In this document: piece by piece, positions 34,818 through 43,727 of the stretch
Position numbering within the stretch: the stretch's first letter is position 1
How the letters are laid out: each line of letters starts with the position of its first letter
Origin: Planctomycetota bacterium
GTDB taxonomy: Bacteria > Planctomycetota > Phycisphaerae > UBA1845 > PWPN01
NCBI GenBank assembly: GCA_022711465.1
Contig: JAKLEZ010000017.1
Span: 84,671 to 148,670 of the forward strand
Direction: 5' to 3'
DNA: 64,000 nucleotides
Translations under genes and position numbers: made by a program
Notes under the pieces: generated by a model
The model's database searches: none
Seen by the model: the letters and a program-made list of their open reading frames with translations, nothing else
Told to the model about the DNA's origin: nothing

Positions 34818-36685
34818 TGCGCCCGTGGCACACATGGACGTTGTTCGCCGCGGCTCTGGCCGTCGTCTTGGCGGCCCTGGCCTGGAGCACACGTACCATC
34901 GTGCGCCTGGATCGGGCTGAAGTCGAGGCCCGGCATCAGACCGCTGTGGAGGAGGCCGTTCGCCTGGTCCTATGGCGAATGGACTCGGCCCTGGCCCCCC
35001 TGATCGCGCAGGAGAGCGGGCAGCCGTATTTCGCCTATGTGCCCTTCTATCCAGCCGAGCGAGCCTACACCCGGATGTACGCCAACATCAGTGCTGGTGA
35101 TGTGCTGATGCCCTCTCCCCTGTTGATGCAGCCGCAACCGCGCGTTCTGGTGCATTTTCAGATTGACGCAGCCGGTCGATTCAGCTCGCCGCAGGTACCG
35201 GTCGGTGAGAAACGGACCCTGGCCGAGCAACAGGGGTATCGATCGGCAGCAGAGATTGAGGACTCCGCCCGACGGCTGGCGGCGCTGAGCGACACGCTCG
35301 AACCGGATCGGCTGCGCGACCGGTTGTCTCTTCCCGTGGTTCGAAACCCTGCCGTGGTGTCCTTACCCTCCGACCAGCCGGATGCCCAGCTCGCGGGCCC
35401 GCCCCCGCGGGCTCAGGCGATGGTCCAGCAGCAAGCCGTTCGCCCGCAGCCTTCCGATGGGGGGAAGCTGACGAAAGGACAGCAGCGGATCATCGAGGAC
35501 AACAGCCGTCGTGCCCAGCAGCAGGTCGAGGCCCAGCAGGGCTTCATGAGCGGCAATTTGCTCAATGTGGACCCGTACAACACGAATGTGGCTGCCGGTC
35601 TCATGCAGCCGTTCTGGATCGGGGACATGCTGGTGCTGGCTCGAAGGATCTCGGCCAACGGGCAGGAGTACATCCAGGGCTGCCAGCTGGACTGGCCGGC
35701 CATTCGCCAGTGGCTGCTGACCGATGTCCGAGACACTCTGCCGGCGGCGGCGCTGGAACCGATGGGTGGCCGCACCGACGACCGTGCGATCTACCGACTG
35801 GCCGCCCTGCCGGTGCGGCTGATCTCCGGGCCGGTGCCGGTGGACGCGGATTCAGCTCCTTCGACGCTGAGGATCTCTTTGCCGCTGGCCTGGGCTTGCG
35901 TTCTGGTTGCCGCGACCGCGGTTGCCGTCCTGCTGAAGGGTGCCGTCTCGCTGAGCGAACGGCGTGGGGCGTTCGTATCGGCCGTCACTCACGAACTGCG
36001 GACGCCGTTGACCACGTTCCGGCTGTACACGGATCTGCTGGAGCAGGGCCGCGTCACCGGCGAGGAGAAGCGCCGGCAGTATCTGACGACGTTGCGGGCT
36101 CAGGCTGAGCGGCTCTGCCACTTGGTCGACAACGTCCTGGCTTACGCTCGTCTGGAGCGTGGCAACCATCGGCGGCCGCTGGAGACGATTGACCTGTCGG
36201 ATTGGCTGGCCCAGGCCGGCCCGAGACTAGCCGAGCGGGCGGCCCAGGCGGGAATGGAGTTTGGGGTGGTGATCAACGATGAGCAGGCGGCGGTGAGCCA
36301 AGAGGGGCATGCCGAGCGGCGGTCTAGGCTATTTGTTCGCGCGGACGAGTCGGCCATGGAGCAGATTCTGCTGAATCTCGTGGATAATGCGTGCAAGTAC
36401 GCGTCCGGCGCTGAGCGGAAGGCGATCGAGATCATCGCCGGGCGGCGAGGTACCGGGGTGGAGATCATGGTCCGGGATCATGGCCCGGGAATTGCCGAGC
36501 GTGATTGCCGAACACTGTTTCGGCCGTTCCACAAATCGGCGAGCAAGGCGGCCAACTCGGCGCCGGGTGTTGGCCTGGGTTTGAGCCTCAGCCGTCGACT
36601 CGCTCGCGAAATGGGGGGTGATTTGCGGCTCGACAGCGCGATTCAGACCGGTGCGTGTTTTGTGCTTTCTCTCCGGGCGGAATGA
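34817..36685 (+). CDS. Sensor histidine kinase with large extracytoplasmic domain
   Basis: A 622-residue kinase. An N-terminal helix (residues about 7-27) and a second at about 350-372 frame a roughly 320-residue extracytoplasmic sensor domain that contains a Gln-rich linker (MVQQQ, RRAQQQVEAQQG), no known ligand fold. The HisKA domain holds the phospho-His392 in VTHELRTPL. The ATPase domain shows the N box NLVDNACKYA, G1 DHGPGI and G2 GVGLGLSLS. It autophosphorylates and transfers phosphate to the adjacent regulator. The sensor domain may respond to the exported partners encoded upstream. Confidence 0.94.
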   Translation: MRPWHTWTLFAAALAVVLAALAWSTRTIVRLDRAEVEARHQTAVEEAVRLVLWRMDSALAPLIAQESGQPYFAYVPFYPAERAYTRMYANISAGDVLMPSPLLMQPQPRVLVHFQIDAAGRFSSPQVPVGEKRTLAEQQGYRSAAEIEDSARRLAALSDTLEPDRLRDRLSLPVVRNPAVVSLPSDQPDAQLAGPPPRAQAMVQQQAVRPQPSDGGKLTKGQQRIIEDNSRRAQQQVEAQQGFMSGNLLNVDPYNTNVAAGLMQPFWIGDMLVLARRISANGQEYIQGCQLDWPAIRQWLLTDVRDTLPAAALEPMGGRTDDRAIYRLAALPVRLISGPVPVDADSAPSTLRISLPLAWACVLVAATAVAVLLKGAVSLSERRGAFVSAVTHELRTPLTTFRLYTDLLEQGRVTGEEKRRQYLTTLRAQAERLCHLVDNVLAYARLERGNHRRPLETIDLSDWLAQAGPRLAERAAQAGMEFGVVINDEQAAVSQEGHAERRSRLFVRADESAMEQILLNLVDNACKYASGAERKAIEIIAGRRGTGVEIMVRDHGPGIAERDCRTLFRPFHKSASKAANSAPGVGLGLSLSRRLAREMGGDLRLDSAIQTGACFVLSLRAE

Positions 36686-36728
36686 CGCAGGACAACTTGC
36701 TGCCGGTGTACCGATCTCCCGGCACGTT

Positions 36729-38753
36729 CTACGGCTGCGCGATCAGTACTCCGTGTACATCGACTCGGGGCAGGGTGACCGACAGGACGCCATCGGACCA
36801 GGTCCATTCCCCCACACCTCCTTCCGGAACCCACTCCAATTTCTGCGGCTTGACCGGGAGGCGCCATTTCACCGAGATGGGCCCGACGGGCGGGACGTAG
36901 TCGATCAGGGCGTACTCATTCGAGGTAGGCACGTTGGCCCGATTCAAGAAGTGCAGGGCGGGCTGTCCGTTCCTGGTCCTGCGCAGAGCGACGTCGAGGC
37001 ACGGCGGGCCGCTCACCGTGAAGGCCGGCTCCGGGAAGACGCGTTGAACCACCTGCCCGATGAACTCACGAAGGTAGGGGCTGTGGAGGTGAAGGAACCG
37101 CAGCCCAACCGGACCATAGATCGCCCCGACGATGCCGTTCTCATGCCGGGCAACGGTGGCCGCAATCTCGCCGTCCTTCCGAGTATCCCGAGTCGGGTAT
37201 CGCCAGCCAACCGCCTCGGCCCGCTGCAACGTGACTTTCTGCCAAGGGCCGTTGATCGCCCCGATTCCATGGGGGGACGCCAGCTCGGCTGGAACCTCCT
37301 GCGGCTGCCCTTCGAGCTTGACACCGAGGATGGGCTCGAACTGCCTGGCCGCCGCAGTCCCGACCAGAAGGAGTCGACCGCCATCTCGCACGTAGGCGAG
37401 AATCTCGTCCTTCATGCCATTGGCGAACCGGTCATAGTCCGGTACGACGATGCACGGATAGTCCTTGAGGCGTCCCTTGATCTGGTGTTCCGCGAGAATG
37501 TCGACCGAGTAGTGGAGTTCGAGCAGGGCATGGAGAGTGCCGACCAGCTCTGGAAAGCTGCCCCAAGCCGCGCCCACGCTGTCGGAGCGGTCCTCGATGA
37601 CCGCGGTGGACATCAGCAGGGCGACCTGCGGAATCGACGTGCTCTTGTGGCTCACGGTCTGGCGTAGGCGGCAGAAATCGGCCACCCGGCCGGTGGTCTC
37701 GATGACCGCGTCGGCGATGTGACCCTTTCGGGTCGGCTGGTAATAGATCTGAAAGCCGCCTCCCTGCATGAGAACCACGGCCGCCTCCTGCTGAAGATGG
37801 ACGGCGGGCTTGATGTTCTGGCCCATGCCCGCCAGGTTGTTCACGAAGCCCCAGGCCATCAGGTCCCAGGGCATGGTGGTGGAAGCGGTGTAGCGAGCCT
37901 CGGGGCGGGCCCGATCGACGGAGTTGGTGGGATCGTAGTCGCCGGAGACGAAATCGACTTTGACCCTGACCGGCCAGGGGGTGAGCGTGGTGTACAACCA
38001 GTTGCTGGCCACCTGGAACCCTGGGCGTGCGGCATGGACGGCGTCCACCCAGTGCCCGACGTATTGCTCGAAATGACGCCGGTTGAATCGTTTCCACTCC
38101 AGCCAGTTGGGCTGGTTGCGGTTCGTGGGAGCCTGATCGAAGCCGGTTTCCTTCTTCCACGCCGCCAGTGCTTCAGGAGAGTAGTCCCAGCGGGCGGCCC
38201 AGCATTCGCCATCGACCCACGCCCCGTCCAGATCGTACTTTGTGGCCGCCTCGACGAGTTGCGGGATCATGACCTGGTCGACGTACGGGCTGAACACGCT
38301 GGTGTTGTTCGTATCCCGCTGTCCGGTGGCGTTCATCGCTCCCCACTCCGGGTTATTGGCCAGTGCGGCCATGTCGAACAGGCCGGAGAAGTGGATGTAC
38401 AAGGCCACGCCATGGTCGCGGGTCACTTTGCGCCAGATCTGCAGCGAGTCCCTGGTCATGTGCGGCGCGGAAGGCCCGATGCTCGACGGCCAGCCCAAAT
38501 ACCCACCGTGTCCCTTGCTGTCGTACTGGACGTAGTTTGGCCGCACGCGGGTGAGGAGCTTGGCAACCATCTCCTCAGTCACATCGGCACCGAGGGCCGG
38601 GTCGCCGGGGCCGGGGTGCAGATCGAAATGCAGCCCGAAGAAGGACTCCGCCCTGGGCAGCGGGCGATGGCCGGCCCTATCTTCTCCCATCGATGCCGAG
38701 GCGCATGCCAAACAACCACTCACGACAAGGACGTAGAACCGGTTTCTGAGCAT
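36729..38753 (-). CDS. Secreted TIM-barrel glycoside-hydrolase-like protein
   Basis: A 674-residue exported protein with a signal peptide (residues 1-21). The N-terminal 400 residues look like a (beta/alpha)8 barrel of the GH29/GHL6 type: FFGLHFDLHPGPGD, DHGVALYIHFSGLFD, LDGAWVDGECWAARW (Asp and Glu are candidate catalytic residues). A central region (VPDYDRFANGMKDEILAYV) resembles the trimerisation domain of GH42-type enzymes, followed by a beta-sandwich ending VHGVLIAQP. The substrate cannot be read; fucose- or galactose-containing glycans are possible. The start at 38753 has AAAGGAAG upstream. It is convergent with the kinase gene. Confidence 0.72.
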   Translation of the reverse strand: MLRNRFYVLVVSGCLACASASMGEDRAGHRPLPRAESFFGLHFDLHPGPGDPALGADVTEEMVAKLLTRVRPNYVQYDSKGHGGYLGWPSSIGPSAPHMTRDSLQIWRKVTRDHGVALYIHFSGLFDMAALANNPEWGAMNATGQRDTNNTSVFSPYVDQVMIPQLVEAATKYDLDGAWVDGECWAARWDYSPEALAAWKKETGFDQAPTNRNQPNWLEWKRFNRRHFEQYVGHWVDAVHAARPGFQVASNWLYTTLTPWPVRVKVDFVSGDYDPTNSVDRARPEARYTASTTMPWDLMAWGFVNNLAGMGQNIKPAVHLQQEAAVVLMQGGGFQIYYQPTRKGHIADAVIETTGRVADFCRLRQTVSHKSTSIPQVALLMSTAVIEDRSDSVGAAWGSFPELVGTLHALLELHYSVDILAEHQIKGRLKDYPCIVVPDYDRFANGMKDEILAYVRDGGRLLLVGTAAARQFEPILGVKLEGQPQEVPAELASPHGIGAINGPWQKVTLQRAEAVGWRYPTRDTRKDGEIAATVARHENGIVGAIYGPVGLRFLHLHSPYLREFIGQVVQRVFPEPAFTVSGPPCLDVALRRTRNGQPALHFLNRANVPTSNEYALIDYVPPVGPISVKWRLPVKPQKLEWVPEGGVGEWTWSDGVLSVTLPRVDVHGVLIAQP

Positions 38754-39009
38754 GGATGGCTTCCTTTCTGGCCGATCTGCCCTACACCGCAGATGTCTGT
38801 GGCCCGATGCCGCCTCTGACTTGACCGGCGTCGGTCCACGGCCACCCGGCGTCTGCAGGGTGTCGAGACTCACGGCCGTCGTCGAGTTTCCGCTTGCGAC
38901 GTCAGGTCCGCCGGGCTGTCGCACCGGGGAGTATACCACGACCAGATGGTGGGCGAGGCCCTGCTCCCGGCTGCGAGGTTTTACCTCAACCGGGCTTGCG
39001 GGATGAACG

Positions 39010-39369
39010 ATGAATACCCGCGGTTCCCATCTTTGTGGAGTCCGGGAGGTTCACGCAGGCATGCAAGTTCAAGGGATCGCGGGCGAGAAGAAGCGGCACC
39101 CGTCAACCGGCGGCGACAGGACGTCCTTCCGGGAATCCTGCCCGAGGCTGCTTCCACTCAAACGGACGCCCGATACGGTTGAGTCGCTCTCGCCGGACCT
39201 CGGACTGACCGAGGTGATCTGCCCGTTCCAGGGCCGCCTGGCCGGCACGGCCAACCAGATGGTCACGGCTCTGTTAGCCGTGCTCATCCTGGCGATCATT
39301 GTCTTTCCTGCTTCTTTCGGCGGCACCTGGGGAACCATGCTCACCAAGATCATGTACTGGCTCTACTGA
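39010..39369 (+). CDS. Small protein with C-terminal membrane helix, unknown
   Basis: A 119-residue reading frame whose last 36 residues (MVTALLAVLILAIIVFP and following) form a convincing transmembrane helix with a short tail ending KIMYWLY. The upstream part has no recognisable features and the ribosome binding site is weak, so the real protein may start later. It ends 6 bp before the convergent methyltransferase stop. It could be a small membrane protein or a chance frame; confidence is limited accordingly. Confidence 0.35.
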   Translation: MNTRGSHLCGVREVHAGMQVQGIAGEKKRHPSTGGDRTSFRESCPRLLPLKRTPDTVESLSPDLGLTEVICPFQGRLAGTANQMVTALLAVLILAIIVFPASFGGTWGTMLTKIMYWLY

Positions 39370-39375
39370 CTTCTC

Positions 39376-39999
39376 TTACTTGAAGCACAGTCCTATGAAG
39401 TTCCATGCCGTGGACGGATGTCCCGCGTAGATGTATTCGTCGTTCTGGCAGAACACCATGACCCTACGGAAATGTGGGCTGAGTGCTCCCACGAATGAGT
39501 CGTAATCGTACTCATGGACGTGGTGATGCTGCCTGGACACTGACCGATCGGCCCGGCTGCGCGGCGTGCTCAGGATGAACAGCCCCCCATCCTTGAGGTG
39601 CCGGGCACAGTTAGCCACCATCAACCGGCCGTCGTCGGCGCTGACGTGTTCGATCATTTCGAAGCTGACCACGACGTCGTAGTCGCCCTTTGGCGTCTGT
39701 TGGGGATGCACGATGTCCCCGACCACGTATTCCAGGTTATCGCGATGATAGGTGGCCGCACACCGAGCCACGGACTCCGGGTCGATGTCCAGCCCGGTGA
39801 CCCGGCGCACGTGCCGGCTGAAGAAGTTGCACCCGAAGCCAGCCCCGCATCCGACCTCCATGACCTTGTCCGTTTCCCGCATCCACTTGCAGGCGAACTT
39901 GTACCGGGCGATCGTGAAACCGATCATTTCCAGTGGTTCGTCCGGGTTGTTGAGCTCGACCCGAATGCGGATCGGACAATTCACGTGGTCGGTTCTCAT
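39376..39999 (-). CDS. Class I SAM-dependent methyltransferase
   Basis: A 207-residue methyltransferase with motif I VMEVGCGAGFGCNFF (about residues 46-60), the acidic strand-2 end LDIDPESV, VVSFEMIEHV (motif for the active-site side) and a C-terminal half with HHHVHEYDY. The family includes Ubi/COQ-type and sugar- or glycan-modifying enzymes. It lies 54 bp downstream of a radical SAM gene and a CgeB-like glycosyltransferase gene on the same strand, so a role in modifying a glycan or peptide is inferred. Confidence 0.85.
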   Translation of the reverse strand: MRTDHVNCPIRIRVELNNPDEPLEMIGFTIARYKFACKWMRETDKVMEVGCGAGFGCNFFSRHVRRVTGLDIDPESVARCAATYHRDNLEYVVGDIVHPQQTPKGDYDVVVSFEMIEHVSADDGRLMVANCARHLKDGGLFILSTPRSRADRSVSRQHHHVHEYDYDSFVGALSPHFRRVMVFCQNDEYIYAGHPSTAWNFIGLCFK

Positions 40000-40053
40000 T
40001 CTCGGTCATCTCCCTGCCGCCCGCGAGCGGGTCGAGTGTCCTGCCCGGGGCGG

Positions 40054-41271
40054 TCAGATGAAGTCGGCGTGCTGTTTTTCCTCGAGCATCAGGTAGTTCA
40101 GGATGTCGTTGTACGTGTTGTAGCGGCTCGAGGTCATGCCGCCCATGCATGCCCGCCCGCAGGCTCCCTGATCGACGCGAGCCATGACCTCGCGACGTCT
40201 GGAACCCGTCCAGATGGCCTCGAAGCTCTGATCGTTGACGTTGCCGAAGCTGAAGGACTCATTGCCTCGGAGGAAGCAGCAGGCGTAGACCTCGCCGTCG
40301 GCCCCGATCACTCCGACCAGGTTCGGCCCCAGGCATCGGCGCCAAGGGAAAGCCTGACGCGGGTCAGCGTTCAGGTACTGATCGGTGAAGTTGCCGAGGA
40401 GGACGCGGAACTGGTGATTGTCCAGCCGCTTGGCGACGGTTGCCTGGCGGCGCATTTCCTCGCGGATCTCGACCGGCAAAGCGGCCTCGGGGTTGAAGAC
40501 GCAGCGGATGCTGGCGTAGGCAGTTCCGAGCGAGCGGGCCAACTGGGCGAAGGCGACGATTTCCCGGTGGTTTCGCTGGTCAGCCACGAAGTTGAGGCCA
40601 ACCACCGTCCGGTTGCTGTGCGTGGTGAGGTACTCGATGTTGCGGAGGATGCGATTGAAGTCCGTTGTGCCGTGGATCAGTCGGTGGGTGGCCGGCAAAG
40701 CTGCGTCGAGACTGACCCGGACCCAGTCGGCCGTATCGAGTGCGGCCTGGGGGGTTCCTTCGCGTGGCATCGAGCCATTGGTGATGAGTCCCACGGCCAG
40801 GCCGTGGTCGGCACAAGCTCGGAGCATTTCGTTGATTTGAGGGTGCACGGTCGGCTCGCCGCCACCCTTGAGTACGATGGACCGGACTTGCTGGGTCTCG
40901 AGTTCGGCGATCAGTTCGACGAATCGCTCGTACTCGAGTTGCTCGCCGGTGTGGGATTGAGCGCTGACGCACCACTGGCAACGATGATTGCACTTGTTGG
41001 ATGGATCGACCTCCACCGTGACCGGATACACGAGTTCACCAGCTACCACGGCCTGGATGCGGTCGAAGTGGTTGAGGATCTTGTAGGGGCTGAAGGGTTC
41101 ACCCTCCTGCGCGGGTGGTCCTGATCGACCAGCCGCGGGACGCAGGATGCGTATCTCGCCATCGGGTGCTACCGAACAGGCTGCCGGCCGCAGCGTCGTG
41201 TCATCAGCGGGCAGTACCGGGGGCGACATGGGGCTCGGTTCGTGCGTCGGACAGGGTGTCGGATGACTCAT
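40054..41271 (-). CDS. Radical SAM protein with SPASM-type C-terminus
   Basis: A 405-residue protein. The radical SAM motif CNHRCQWC (CxxxCxxC, about residues 93-100) binds the [4Fe-4S] cluster and SAM; the GGGEPTVHP segment is the SAM-binding strand 2. Toward the C-terminus, WRRCLGP, YACCFLRG and CGRACMGG supply the Cys residues expected for auxiliary clusters of a SPASM/twitch domain, typical of peptide- and sugar-modifying enzymes. The start at 41271 overlaps the upstream glycosyltransferase gene by 68 bp and has GGAGG 12 nt upstream. It may act on a small peptide or a glycan made by its neighbours; no precursor peptide gene was recognised nearby. Confidence 0.88.
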   Translation of the reverse strand: MSHPTPCPTHEPSPMSPPVLPADDTTLRPAACSVAPDGEIRILRPAAGRSGPPAQEGEPFSPYKILNHFDRIQAVVAGELVYPVTVEVDPSNKCNHRCQWCVSAQSHTGEQLEYERFVELIAELETQQVRSIVLKGGGEPTVHPQINEMLRACADHGLAVGLITNGSMPREGTPQAALDTADWVRVSLDAALPATHRLIHGTTDFNRILRNIEYLTTHSNRTVVGLNFVADQRNHREIVAFAQLARSLGTAYASIRCVFNPEAALPVEIREEMRRQATVAKRLDNHQFRVLLGNFTDQYLNADPRQAFPWRRCLGPNLVGVIGADGEVYACCFLRGNESFSFGNVNDQSFEAIWTGSRRREVMARVDQGACGRACMGGMTSSRYNTYNDILNYLMLEEKQHADFI

Positions 41272-43042
41272 CGCTCTTGAGTACCTCCAGGAGTTGAGAC
41301 ATACGTCTCGCCATGGTGTGATCGCGCAGCGTTCGTTCGGCGGCCCGGCGAGCCATCTCCATGCGCTGCTCGGGATGGTCCAGGTAGTAGCGGATTTTTC
41401 GTTTCAGCTCGGTGACGGAGCCGAACGTATCCAGTTCCCTGCCCGGCTCGAAGACCTCTTCGAGCGGATGGTGTTCGTCCACCCGTCCGACCAGCAGGAA
41501 TCCGCCGGCCGCTGCGGTGTCGTACAGCCGTGGGTGGTGTACCGTCCAAGTGTGCAGGTGCAGACTGATCGCCGATTGCCGGACGGCTTCGAGCAGAGGG
41601 GCACCGTTCTCGATTTTGGATCGAGCCTGGTTCGCCACCGCGGGGCACTCCGTCCAGCCGTTTCCGAAGAGTCCAAGTCGGAACTCGGCCAAGGCGGAAA
41701 CGTAAAGCTCCCTCAACACGAAGTGGGCCACCCGATAGCGGAAGTACAGCGTGTCCTGTCTGGGGTTCCATTGGGTAGTCTGGCCGGTCAGGCCCAACTC
41801 CGCGGTGCAGTCCGCGAGGAAAGTGCCCAGTTCGGGGAGAATGAAGGGCTCGTTCTCGCCCTGATGGAGGACCCAATCGCGCAGCCTCAGTCGGGCGTGC
41901 TCGAACACGCGCTGCAATTCGGGCTTCAGGTACTTGAATTGAATGATGTCCTTGTACCACTCCCACGGGTAGATATTGCCCACGAAGAGTACGTCGTAAG
42001 TCGGTGTTGAAGCGATCTCGGAAGTATGGTAGATCTCCTGGTTGGTCCCGATGTTCAGATGGAGGATGTGCTCGGGCGCGATTCCCGCGGACAGAGCGTC
42101 TTCCCGCCAGTCTTCGAGCATGACCAGGAGCTTGTCTCTCGACGAGCGGTGGTCGCCGTATTGGGGATGCCAGCAGACACCGTAGTCTTGGTCCCAAGTG
42201 ACCACGCAGAGTTCGCTGGGCAGCCCGGGGTAGTGGGCCCGGGTCTCGCCATTGACAAACAGGATGTCCGGATCGAATTCCTGGAGATGCTCCAAGAGGT
42301 CATAGGATTTGGCCGGCGTCTGTTCGAGGAGCACGAGCCGGGTCTGCACCCCGTGGGCGTCGAGTGCGGAGGCGATGTCGCGGGCGCAATAGCACTGGTA
42401 GGAGGTGTTGCGCATGGCCGCAGCCAGCACCCGCAACGGTCGCTCTCCGGCCTTCAGAATCGAACCGGGCTTCGGGCGGTTGGCGTAGGCCGGAGCGATG
42501 CGACCGCGCACTTCGTGACTGACCAGGTCCAGCAGCATACCCAGTCCGTGCCCGACGAACTGAGCCCCCTGGCGGGCGGGAGGCTCCGGCCAAGCTCCGC
42601 GCCACAGGCCCCAGGGCCAATCCCGAGGCGGCTCGCGCCGACACCAAGATTCGCCGTGGTGCATTCCTGGAACCATGATCCAGGGTCTCCATGCCTGGTG
42701 CTGAATGCACTCGGATGCCCCTGGCGAGCCGAGGAACATCAGGAACTGGGGTACGCTGTGAAACATCTGGACGACTTTTCGTCCTTCAGGAAGTGCCTCC
42801 AACCTCTGTCGAGCCGGCCAAGCCTCGCTCGCATTGAACAGGTAGTCGTTTCGTCCGCTGGTCTGGTAGCACGGTGGGACCTGCGTCTCGGTGGGCGCCT
42901 TGACGGTGGGATTCGTCTGCCGCCAGGTTTGTATGTCCTGTAACAGCAGCGGGTAACGTTCCGCCAGGAGAGCGACACAACGATCGATTCCGCTACTGGG
43001 CACGCGCAGAACTCCCACCGCCCGCGGATTCCGGGCGGGCAC
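41204..43042 (-). CDS. CgeB-like glycosyltransferase (family 1 / DUF3880-type)
   Basis: A 612-residue protein. The second half is the CgeB/GT1-type glycosyltransferase fold: YDVLFVGNIYPWEWYKD, LFGNGWTECPA, RLYDTAAAGGFLLVGRVD with the donor-binding Gly/Glu region, then FEPGRELDTFGSVTELKRKI and DHPEQRMEMARRAAERTLRDH. The N-terminal 190 residues are less conserved and Pro/Trp-rich. The start codon is a GTG at 43042 without a clear binding site, so the real start may be downstream. It overlaps the radical SAM gene and is presumably cotranscribed. Such enzymes add sugars to surface or protein glycans. Confidence 0.82.
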   Translation of the reverse strand: MPARNPRAVGVLRVPSSGIDRCVALLAERYPLLLQDIQTWRQTNPTVKAPTETQVPPCYQTSGRNDYLFNASEAWPARQRLEALPEGRKVVQMFHSVPQFLMFLGSPGASECIQHQAWRPWIMVPGMHHGESWCRREPPRDWPWGLWRGAWPEPPARQGAQFVGHGLGMLLDLVSHEVRGRIAPAYANRPKPGSILKAGERPLRVLAAAMRNTSYQCYCARDIASALDAHGVQTRLVLLEQTPAKSYDLLEHLQEFDPDILFVNGETRAHYPGLPSELCVVTWDQDYGVCWHPQYGDHRSSRDKLLVMLEDWREDALSAGIAPEHILHLNIGTNQEIYHTSEIASTPTYDVLFVGNIYPWEWYKDIIQFKYLKPELQRVFEHARLRLRDWVLHQGENEPFILPELGTFLADCTAELGLTGQTTQWNPRQDTLYFRYRVAHFVLRELYVSALAEFRLGLFGNGWTECPAVANQARSKIENGAPLLEAVRQSAISLHLHTWTVHHPRLYDTAAAGGFLLVGRVDEHHPLEEVFEPGRELDTFGSVTELKRKIRYYLDHPEQRMEMARRAAERTLRDHTMARRMSQLLEVLKSDESSDTLSDARTEPHVAPGTAR

Positions 43043-43205
43043 TTTGTGTTTATCGGCCTAAAACCGGCGATGGCTCAGCAAGACCGCTTTGTTGTGGGGT
43101 GGGCTTGGCGAATCGGGTGATTCTACGGTGGACTTCGGCTGGGCCCAGGATAGAGTATAAGAGGGAATCTGGCAGGTATCGCGGCCGACTCAGGGGGGAA
43201 ACGAA

Positions 43206-43469
43206 ATGACTGACGACGTCCTCAACGCCAGACTGGCTGAAGCTCGAGACAGAATCAACGCTCTGCCCGCCGAACAACGTGGCCCCCTTCTCGCGCTGGT
43301 GGAGGAGACCCGCCAACGCCACCTGGAGCTGAAGAAGAGCTTCAACCGTATTCACGAAGCCGTCGACGAATGGCGCCTTCTCATGAAATATCTCATTTTC
43401 GATCGCGAGGCTACTCGTCGGGAGCTGGACCAGCTCCGCAAGCGGCTGGATGGATCCGAGCCGTCGTAG
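43206..43469 (+). CDS. Small conserved coiled-coil protein
   Basis: An 87-residue helical protein starting MTDDVLNARLAEARDRI, with heptad-like Leu/Ala spacing and a middle segment ALPAEQRGPLLALVEETRQRH that I recall from conserved small planctomycete proteins of unknown function. There is no membrane segment and no known domain. GGGGGG ends 8 nt before the ATG and a TATAAG -10-like box is at 43156-43161. It stands alone between the glycosyltransferase and pectate-lyase-like genes. Confidence 0.75.
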   Translation: MTDDVLNARLAEARDRINALPAEQRGPLLALVEETRQRHLELKKSFNRIHEAVDEWRLLMKYLIFDREATRRELDQLRKRLDGSEPS

Positions 43470-43680
43470 CCGGTCTTCATCGAACACCCGAGGCGGCGTC
43501 CGAGCCAAGCTGATACGCCTTTGCAGGCAGACCCGTACTCTCACCGCTCCCGGTTCCGGGCAAGCCGTGAGGACGCGAGTCTTGATGCGGGCGTACTTCT
43601 GTGGCCGGTGCGGCTCTCTCAAGCCTGGGCCTCCGCGGCAAGCCATCGCCCTCCGCATGTGCGTGGCATCTCCGTGCCGG

Positions 43681-43686
43681 TATAAT
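43681..43686 (+). promoter_or_regulatory. -10 box of the beta-helix gene
   Basis: A perfect TATAAT (preceded by GG, CCGGTATAATCGCC) lies 42 nt before the ATG at 43728, which also has AAGGAG. No convincing -35 hexamer is seen at the correct distance. Confidence 0.5.
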
Positions 43687-43727
43687 CGCCTGCCGATGAC
43701 GTCCTCCACACCATCAAGGAGAACCAG

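Noticed and set aside
39598..41124. 508-residue plus-strand open frame
   Set aside because: Covers the methyltransferase and radical SAM genes in antisense; both of those show intact motifs on the minus strand.
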